From NCBI RefSeq assembly GCF_000003605.2, contig NW_003135835.1:23383-48283 (forward strand): DNA of 24,901 bases, given 5' to 3'. How positions within the stretch are numbered: the first letter of the stretch is position 1; every line of letters starts with the position of its first letter. Below the pieces are notes generated by a model. That model saw only the letters and a program-made list of their open reading frames with translations. It was not told the DNA's origin and did no database searches. Source of the stretch: Saccoglossus kowalevskii (Eukaryota > Hemichordata > Enteropneusta > Harrimaniidae). The position numbers were made by a program, and so were the translations under genes. Shown here piece after piece: positions 1 through 10,200 of the stretch.

Positions 1-205
1 AAAGGACGATTTTGTTTATATTTGAAAACATCGTCCGAGTAAATGGCCAATATCTATACAATAATACTATGTAAAGGCATACAAGGGACTGCTGCATATA
101 GTTCGTAAAGTGTTGGTATTCTGATATTTACACTGAATGTTGTAGGTTTTCTTGCGAATCTTGTAAATATACGGTAGTTCATTGCTTACGCGTTGTCATT
201 GTCTA
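1..205 (-). other. Start of 3' UTR
   Basis: Downstream of the TAA stop. No AATAAA or ATTAAA signal on the minus strand is visible in these 205 bases, so the cleavage site probably lies beyond the window. An imperfect hairpin occupies 4-36. Confidence 0.6.
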
Positions 206-1274
206 TTAACAGAGATACACCGACGTACTTTGCCGCACTTCGTCGTAAGGTGGTGGCGCCTCACCCGGTGGTGGATTCAAGTTGGTCGGAGTAAGATCAA
301 GGAAATGCGTGATAGGTTCACGCGATCGTCTGTGCGAGTTGCGAGCTGCATTGCCTTCGGGGCGGTATTGCGACTCATTTTGTTGGGAAGAGTCAAAACT
401 GTTGTTGCAATGGCCAGACATTGGCGGCGTGGTCACTGCATCTATTGGGCTAGCGTAGGTTGGCGACATTGCGCGACGTCCTTTAGATTTCCGACCTGGT
501 TGCGATATGCGACGTGTCCTCGAGCTATGTACGTGTCCCCGAGGTGTTCTTGGTGAGGGCACAATTGTGGTGTTCCGACTACTTTCAGAAGCAGTTCGAT
601 TTGTTCCTGGATTGTCCGCTGGCGAGGTTTGTCGGTACATCCGGGGATTATTTGATGGCAAAACAAAACAATTATTCATTGAAATACGCGGCGTTGATGA
701 GCTTGAATTGTCATGTGTATTGTGGTTCTTCATTTGACCATGCAAGGGAGACGTATGCGAGCTTAATGGAGAGTGAGTCGGGGAATCATAAACTGGCTCC
801 ACCGCCCGATTAGAGTTTTGACCTTGCAACGGTCTATCAACAGGCGGGTCTTTCAATGGCGAGACCGGGCCTGGTTTCCTCTGGTCTTGATTTGGTATCG
901 CCGGTAAATCTATCGGCGAGTCGTGCACCGGTGACGCTAACAAATCAGTTCGAAACACATGCATTTGATGCGGAAGGTCGAGAGGCGTATGGTGCTCTGG
1001 CGAATCCTGAATCAATGTCTCAGTGGGTATAGTTGGCAAATCAGCAGAGGCATCTCGCACTGTCCTCACATTGGCGATAAGATCATTAGCTGCCGTTGCA
1101 AGATCGGGCGGGGGCTCAGGCACTGTTATCTGCATCGGCGATGGAAGATCAATCGGGGAGGCATATATCGGCGATTCTGACCGTGGTGTAGATTCTGCTT
1201 TGTTATTACGGTAAGACACTGTGGACTGCTGTAAATCGGAGGGTAACGTGACACCATTTTGTTCATCTGTTAAC
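206..1274 (-). CDS. Coding exon 12: proline/serine-rich cytoplasmic tail
   Basis: 1069 nt including the TAA stop at 208-206, residues 853-1208, entered in phase 2. The sequence is rich in Pro, Ser, Asn, Asp and Arg with no evident fold, so it is probably disordered. It repeats a motif like YASPIDLP: starts at residues 890, 947, 970, 994 (weak), 1015 and 1126. Three copies begin with Tyr and give YxxP sites (YASP 890, YDSP 1015, YASP 1126), a pattern favoured by Crk-type SH2 domains when phosphorylated. A basic, serine-rich patch (about 1093-1121, with RRIS) and a near-C-terminal PPPY (1193-1196), a WW-domain ligand of Nedd4-type proteins, add further docking sites. The protein ends SVYLC. Acceptor CACATACCAG. 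Confidence 0.93.
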
Positions 1275-4200
1275 CTGGTATGTGGAAACAAAAACAAAGT
1301 TTATAATTTCTACGAAACTGATACGGCAAGACTATTATATAAAGGCAGGCAGATGAATCATCCATAATTAGCCAAGAAACGTGGGTGTATAAATTACCAT
1401 TGATTAAACTAGAAACGCAGGTACATTAATTAGCCTAGAAATGTACGCAAACAAATCAACCACAATTAGCGTTATATAATTATAAAGGCGCATGCATCGG
1501 GTTTCACGAAGGCTTGAATTGATTTTATATAAAATATTTATAAATTTCAAATAGCATCCCTAATTAACACTTATAGTAATATAATATAATGGATGCATGA
1601 CCAGAAAAGTATTTTGACTTACCCTAGGTTACCAGTATTATATGCAGTGAACACTGGGGGCGGTGCTCCGTTCACATTCAGCGAGACTGGTTTGACAATT
1701 CGTTTGCGATATAATACGACCACCAACACGACAACTGTAACCACCAAAACTAAGCCACCAAGTGCCCCTCCGATTATCAGGGCCGCATCATCTACAGGAG
1801 AAAAGACATAATCCTACATTTACAATTTTGACAGTCAGTACAACCTCCTTTAAACATACTACTAGTCAGGCCAATCTGTCGTCCACACTGTCAGTCAGTA
1901 TAACATCTGTCAACGACACTACCAATCAGGTCACCCACATTGCCACACATTTCAACCCAATTACCCACACTATCACTAAGTTCAACCTCTTAGAACCACA
2001 CTGCCAGTCAGTCTAAATTCTGTCATCCACCGTGACACTGCATGTAAATTCTCAGCCCATGTCACCCACATTGCCACACAGTTCAACCATGTTAACCAAA
2101 CTGTCACTTATTACTCTAATTGTTCACGCCCGTTAACCCCGCCAGCCACTGTCAGCTAGTCCAGTCAATTCTAGTTACTCCGACTAAAGGGATTCACAAA
2201 TATTGTTGACATTCTTAGCCATGTATGTTTGACATTGGTGAATGATAAAATGTCTTAAATCACACAATAAAACGAGTATTTATAACAGTTTGAGCTGATT
2301 TAGTAATAATATTTTTTTTAAATCCAGTTAAAGTCACTCCTAGACGCATTATAAATGAGAAATGACAATCGAAGGTTTGCTTATGTATACTGCCCTCACT
2401 GGCACTGTGGAGAAGTTTTCGCATAATTCGTTTTATGAAGTTTGCTGGTTGTGTCTGTTATCACGAGTAACGGGCATATACGCAATGTACGTCGAAACAA
2501 AAATAAAAAAAACACACACACATTTAGTTCATAATCATGACTGTGCTATCAGGAACAGTAATTCAGCGAAGTAAGGAAGTTGTTGCTTCCTACCAACCAA
2601 CCAGCACATTGCTTATGAAACGGCCTCGCTTGTTGTTCAGCTTCAGCATCCGAGCAACGCCGCTTTGTAAGCGATGCGCTGATTGGCCATACATGCGCAC
2701 GAGTCGCTGATAATTTTCAATTACCGGGTTACTTTAATGTCAGAAATACACATAAATATTTCAAAATGTTATGAACTTGATCGTTGTGATATTACAATGA
2801 TTACATCTTTGTTTCAAAGTTGTAATAAACCGATGTTCATTTGTTTTCGAAAACTGGATGCCGGCTGACTGTGTCAATTACAGGGACATTCGAAGGGTAA
2901 CCAGTTTATTTAAAAACAACAGCCACAATAGCAATATTAAAAAAAAAATCAGAATATAACCAGTTATATTGACGAAGCAGGGCAAATAATTATACGCGAC
3001 TGAAATCGTACGTACGTCCAATATCATTGGCGCAGAGAGCAAATTGGTTAAAATGTATAGACATTTCTTGCCAGGGGTGACAGATGTAATCAATGGCTCA
3101 AATTGTCCATTCCATTGTAAGATTATAAAAATCACATACCCTTCAGCCCACATGCCTCTTCATCAGTGTTATCGCCACAATTATCATTTCCATCGCAGCG
3201 AAGCGATCCAGCTATACACCGATTGTTGTCGCATTTGAAATCACTGGCATACGTACAATTGCCATGGGTTCCTGAATAGAAATGAAAAATTACACAAACG
3301 TTAAAAAATATTGTTATACTCCAGGGAGATGCAGTCGCCGAGTTCGTAAATCAGGAAATGACGACATTACGGAGTGTAAAGAACTGATATAAACGGATTC
3401 CTGACAATTGTTGAGCGCAATGAACCGTTGATGATCGTCTGCAGCTGCATATGAAGTGATGTGGAAAGGAAACAAGGACTGACAACTAGGCTGGGAACAG
3501 ATCACATGGCAGTCAGGTCACGGCAATATATAAATAACATTTTGAGCACATTCACACCCGAATAAATAGGCCAATCGCAGTCCCTAGTGGGTGTAGGGGC
3601 AGCCTTTTATTAATTAAACGACGGAACTCGGGCGGAGCATTGCATTCATATCGCTCCGTGCAAATTAGTTCATGCCCAGTGGCATCAAAGTCGAAAGATA
3701 CCGATTACCGGTAGCATAGTGGTTGTTTAACCCATGATACATGGGCCTCGTATTCAAACCCCCCGTGTCGTTGACCACCGACAAGATCGATTCCCCTGGA
3801 GAATGTACGAATCGTGTCACACAATCGGACAAATCTCAGTGGTTGTGGTTCGCGCAAGCAAGGCCGGTACGACTTTGGTTAACAGGCGATTTTATTTGAC
3901 TATAGCGCATACACCCCCGGAAAATCAAACGGCAAACAAACTTTTTGAAAGGAAAGGGAATCTATTATTTCAAAGGCTGCAACGCACTTACCGGCATAGT
4001 AATACAGGGAATACACCGCCTTGAATCCCCTGTACCTGCGTGGATGGGTGGGTTCTGTAAACCGAGTGGAAATCTCGAACGCCCCCGACGTGATGTACAT
4101 ATCAGCCGTGTCGTTGGGATGGCATATTGTATACTGACCAACACTGGAGCGAGACAAGATTATGTAATCTCCTCCCAGACAGTCTGAAAAACAAATATAA

Positions 4201-7200
4201 TGTATTTTCGAACATAAATAGATAAATAATAAAGCCCGCCTGGTTAATAAATATTATTGGGTACATTTTGCCGCTGAGATTCATGGGTAACAAAGGGAGA
4301 AGAAATGTGTTACGTTATTCTTACACGACCAGTGAATACACTTTTTCACACCCTCTGTCCGATGCAACGTGTACAAACAAATATGTGTCATCTACGCGTG
4401 CTATGTGTTATAGTGTGGATAACAGTACTTACCATGGTCGTTTACAGTGTACATATCAATATCCACAAATTTCAGATAGATGTTGGCGTAATATGCAAAC
4501 GTGTTGATGGCCAGTGAGCACGGTGGTGACGACTGGTAATCATCCGGATACGTATCATGCGAATATATCACTCCGCCAAGGGATGTGGCAAGGTTATTGG
4601 TACAAACTGAAACAAATATATAATTATAATAACCATGACGGCCAGCGGTAGATTTTTTTTTCGCTCGAGGCAGTAGGCAGACTGAAGCTAAATAATGCGC
4701 GAATTACCATCCTTGGGTCGAATAACCTATAGTTTTGGCAAAGGATTCATTCGTGTAAATCGGATTCGGATTCATTCGCGTAATTCGGGATCGGATTCAT
4801 TTGTGCAATTCCACACGCATGTGAATTTGTATGCAAAGTGTGAACCCGTATATTTACAAAGAAAAAATCAAATGCGTAATATAAACGGCAATGCATGACC
4901 TACTTTGTCGTTAATATGTAAACAGTAAACCGGCCACTAAATCGGCCTAATTCAAGCGTATGGAATCAGTGCCGTGTGTAAGTCTAATGTAGCAGCAATA
5001 TTTGAGCCATAGGCTTGTCAGGCATCAAATCTTCCCAAAACCTGACATTCACCGTATTTTGCAGTATTTTCTATTCCGTATTTTGTGTGTCTAACAATAA
5101 TACCAGTGTATTGATTGATTGATTGATTGACAATATAACTGTTATAATTTATAGCTAATAAGACAAGATGTAAGTACAACTATTCATTTGTAAGAATTGT
5201 ATAAACACAATAAAGTAAGTTTCACTAATCACGTATGGTGGGTAAGCAATATTTCATCAACTACTATCCCACTGTAAATCGAAAATTAATATAACCTGTT
5301 GTCGGTTTTACGGGTGGAAACCAAACACTTTTGCCGCGGCAAATTATTGGTACATTTCCCTTTAACACCCGTGATATTCTAACAGAAAGCGTGCGCTGAT
5401 AACCGTATCGACCATAAACACAGTAATACGTGCAGCATGGATGGACATACGACTACAGACTACTCGGCGTTTGAACATGCAACTCGATATAACTTGACAC
5501 GCCCTTACAACGTGTAGCATTACCTGAGAAACCTTTGGGAGGCTGCGAAGTGTAAACTGCTTGAAATCCACGGCTTCCGACCGTTCCATCGGTGTGGAAA
5601 TAAATAAGCACGTGTGACCAGTTTGACGTGATGAGAGGCGGTAACGTGGAACCGGTATAGTTACCGAGAAGCAACGACGAAGTGCTGCTCCCATCATAAA
5701 TACAGATGTAATCGCAGCACGACTCCGTGTCAAAAATATTGAACTGTACCTGGAACATGAGGCAAATATGTACGCTATTAGTATGCACCTAATCTTTATC
5801 GCTTAGTCACAGTCCCGCTGGGTTTAGTATTTGCTGGTATTCGCAACGCAACTTGAATGAACGTTATCAAAAATGGGCACTGGAAGGCCCAACAATATAT
5901 ATATACATGTCCCACCAGAATATAAACTTTTGCGGTGTGCTGACAAATCAAATTACTGGCAAGTATATCGTAGCGTTTATTAATAACGTCTACAACAATA
6001 TGGACTTACCTGGATTTTGTTTCCAGCAGTCACAGTTATATAATAATAACAATCAAGGAAAGTACTATAATGTTCTGGATAGTTTTGGGATGTAAAAATT
6101 CCCCAGTCTGTTGTGAATGTTCCGCCACAGTGACTACCAGTATTGTTCGTCATTAGTACGGTTTTAAATTTGGCGTAGAACCCCTGTCCTGCTCCGTCCG
6201 CATTGGAATGGAAATACACTGTCAGAGACGAACCTGATGAAAAAGGCACTAATGGCAAACCGGATCCGGAATAGGAATTCAGTATCGTCGTGGAGGAAGT
6301 CGACGACCCATCAAAGACACTGACGAAATCGTGTTCATATTCGGTGTTGAAAAGAATGAATTCCAGCTGCGGGAAGAAATTTAAATGAGTATAATTGTAG
6401 ATATTTAAATGCCAGTGAGTGCTACATTATAATGGCATCACCATGTATCGCAGGGGCACGTGACCTCAACCTGTGGCAAAGCGAGACTGACGGCATTAGT
6501 TGTATTTGTGGATAACCAGCCTCTAGACTAAGCGCAACGCCCTCAGCGGGGTATACGTGTGCATATACCTTTATACTGGTACTAGCACTGGCCTCAGACT
6601 GTATTACTAGTCTGAGCACTGGCTAACCGCGTGAGGTTGGTGATAACACGGAGCATGGGGTACATGTTTACGTCCGTGTACGGACCAACAAACCCATAGT
6701 CAACAACGAAGGCATTGTGGTTAAATATTTTAGAGTAACTCGTAATTTGTAATTCACGTGTACATGTATTATTTTAGGCTTGAGTGGGAAACAAACATCA
6801 CAGTTTTATGACAGCATAAATATTTATTGTGTTAGTTGTAGCACTAATCTAGGACGTTCAGCAGATCGTTGCAAAAAACGGTCCGACCTATTGCGATATG
6901 AAGGTGGTTATGACATACGTAGCAATGATTTTTGGGAACGACTTGTTTTACCTGTTGCATATATATCACAGTTACCCGATGCTGGCTCACACTAATACTT
7001 CCACCACATCGGGCTAACGCATGTTAGAATGTTTGGGGCAAACAGTCAGCTACACTTTAGAGCCTGTCACGAAAATTGGCAAGTAATATGGTGTCCATGC
7101 AAGTACCACGAATACAAGTAATTTGCATACGTGAATAAGAACCAGATTGTTATCTATTTAGCAAATGAAAAACAGAGCCGACCTTGGCCTTGGTTGGTGG

Positions 7201-10200
7201 GGAAAAAACAAACGTACCTCCTTCATTTGTGTCTTTAAATTTACTTTAAACAAGTTAATCACATATACATGTGATAAAACGATATGCTGAAAATCTCACC
7301 TGTATTAACAGACCATCAGATACCCGGATGTAGTAATAACAATCTTGGTTTCCCGGATAATGATCTGGGTAGTTTGGTGTTGCAATGACGCCCATATCCG
7401 AATTGAACGTACCGCCGCAGTCCCCCACGTTGGTCGTTATGACTGCCCTGTAGGTGGCGTTGAATCCTTGGCGTTCGATTATCCCGTCTGAGTGGAAGTA
7501 TACGGTGATCGTATTCCCAGACGATATGGGGACTGACGGCGGACTGTTTCCCGAATAAAAACCAAGATGACTGGACGCAGGGGACGGACCATCGTAGATT
7601 TCCACGTAGTCGTGAATGGATTCGGTACTAAATGTAGTAAAAACAAGCTGTGAACAAAATGGAAGAAAACTATTGGAAATATTCGTTCGTGAACGCAAGA
7701 CTAAAATTAAAATAATTTGCTCGTGAGATTTATAAAATTACGTAGTAACAAGGCCCGCCTAAAGGTTCGCACTTGTATGTTGATACATTACATTTAGATT
7801 ACAGCTGTAAAAAGGAGGTGTTACCATAGTGACACAAAGTGAGATTTGTTTTGTCGGACATTACTCGTCTTATGTAAACATACACTATATGTACAGGGCA
7901 TTTATTTTAAACACTGTTTATTTCAAACATAGTTGTACGTAATCCCTACAAGAGCCAAGCCACCTTGAGTTTACGTTGGTGTGTATATGTTGTTTATTTT
8001 AGTAGCAACTTATCTCGATCAAGGTTGCAAAGCAATAATTTCCTGACCCGTCTAATCATCTGTCGATCGATATAAATACTCGAGACAAACGTGTATGACT
8101 TTGAATGCTCTGAGATCTCGCTCTCTATATAATGAGTACATCGTGATCTGATGAAGTTAATTCGCATGAATCAATCGTTCATATCAAATGTATCCCCTCA
8201 CTCGTAAACCATTTTGAATTTGTGAGCAGAAGCGAAGTTTATTCAACGCTTTGTGCAGTAGTTGATGTAATATACCGTGTATTTATTTTTATGATCGAAG
8301 CATATGCTTCATTCTACATAAACGAAATCGTTTTTATACGGTTTCATTGTCGACGGCGCAAAAACATGGAAAAAGCTCGGGGAAACATGAAACAACAAAA
8401 GATGTGATGTTTCCGTTAGCCGCTTGCTTCACGCTTGTTATACACTTGCCACTAACACCGGATGGCATGCCATTATTTGCAATTACACCACCTATATAAA
8501 GAATGTCGTGCGAACAAGTTCAATGCAAGGTTTTGCTGAAAAGTAATACACGTACATATACATATTACGGACTACAAACCGACCGACCACTACTCTATAG
8601 TAATGACCAAGTTTAGCGTTAATAAGTAATCGATAAATTAATCAATTAACACTCCTGCCATATTTCTTCATTTTCAATAAACTGAGATCTAAACGACGCG
8701 CATGTTAATGAAATGCTTGACGTCAGACCAGCTCATTTGCATGCGAGTTCCCGGTGACGGCGGCCATATTGTTCTAACTGAAAAAAATAGTACATCTTGA
8801 TAACAGTCGTGCACTACTCGTAAATGTAACACATCACTGCTAAGTTGGATCACAATTTGTTAAGGGGCTGTGTTTGGATTTACACAAGAGCTAGTCAAAC
8901 AGTAAAACATTTTAAACTTGTTTATCGATACGCCCTTATTTTGTACTGCCGCCTTTCAATTTTTAACAACCTGGCACTAGCATTTATCGTTATATACACC
9001 TTTGTTGTGCGGTAGGGTTATTTATCGTCACTGGGTTCGTGAAAATCGTTAAATCGCCAGAAAACTGTTCATTTACAGTGTCCGGACGAGTCAACCCCAT
9101 GAAATGTATTCAATGTTTTGGATTGCCCCACGTCTGTGAAATAATCTCGGCTAGTGGTTTTGCCCCCTTCTATATATTCCACTGCACGCGTACCCGGGGA
9201 TCCGGGATGTTGATCACAGTTTTGAGCTTAACCCAAGTTGAACACGGATCTAACAATCATGCGTTCGGTGCAACGACCACGACGTAACGGCGACAGGTCC
9301 AATAAAAAAAAACTTGATTCGCAATGAATTCAAACAAATCCCGCTATCGAACAAAAATGCCACTACATTGTGTTCATACCGGTCACTTTGTGTTACAAAT
9401 ACAAAGAACACACTCAGTGTTTTCATGTAAACTAACATCAAAGCCATTTCTTATTTGCTTTTACCTAGGAATCCTACTCCACCCAAGGTGTAGCGTAACA
9501 CGATAAGAAAATGAAAGGCTTTCTTAACAAACTTAACTCAAATTACCTGAACATACATTCCTTTGGACACTGTTATGAAATAATAACAGTCTTGATTGCT
9601 TGGGTAATAATTGGGAAATCCGGGCGAGGCGATGAATCCATAATCAGAAACAAAGTAACTATACGTAGTTGTGTTTACTTGTTGAAATGTCGCGTTAAAT
9701 CCTTGGAACTCATTTGAACCGTCCGAGTGAAAATACACCGTGATGGTGGACCGTGTTGACACCGGTACTAACGGTATTTTTAGTCCGCTGTATGTACCCA
9801 GTAGTGAGGCAGCCGTCGACGTACCATCATATATACTGACATAGTCGTAGTTTTCTTCGGTGGCAAATTGTAAAAATTCAATCTGGCGAGGATAGTGAAA
9901 ATAGTATGTGTTATAATTAGTGACGATAGTTGAGACATTTGGGATTTATGGTGAACATGGACAGAGGTCGCCATAGTCATGGTTCGAGGGACATGAGCGA
10001 TGTTATTTTTTTAAACGATGAACTGTTGTGATTTCAACCATATCATCCACGTAACGTTTTCACGTCATTTCAACTAAGCAAAATAGTGTTCAAATTTTCA
10101 AAACACGATAACTGAAACAAAAGTACACCCATGCTATTGCAAGTCATATTATATTGTTACCGATATGACGTTTTGAGGGAGTATGGCAAAGAAGCGAATA

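Larger units (their letters stand above)
4607..5523 (-). other. Intron 7
   Basis: Phase-1 intron separating the CUB1-5 array from CUB6, donor GTAATG, acceptor TTTGTTTCAG. It contains a 25-bp tandem repeat (4743-4813) and a TTGA microsatellite (5111-5130). Confidence 0.8.

Noticed and set aside
182-1214. Several plus-strand open frames across the tail exon
   Set aside because: Shadows of the minus-strand tail coding sequence; no independent features.
2878-3153. Hydrophobic minus-strand frame downstream of the LDLa exon, resembling a membrane segment
   Set aside because: It is read-through into intron 10 in a different frame from the LDLa exon; a proper transmembrane exon with matching phase exists at 1791-1623.
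3314-3505. Minus-strand open stretch with an acceptor-like TTCCCAG, possible extra exon between CUB6 and LDLa
   Set aside because: The neighbouring introns are phase 1; entering here in phase 1 meets TAG at once, and there is no domain similarity.
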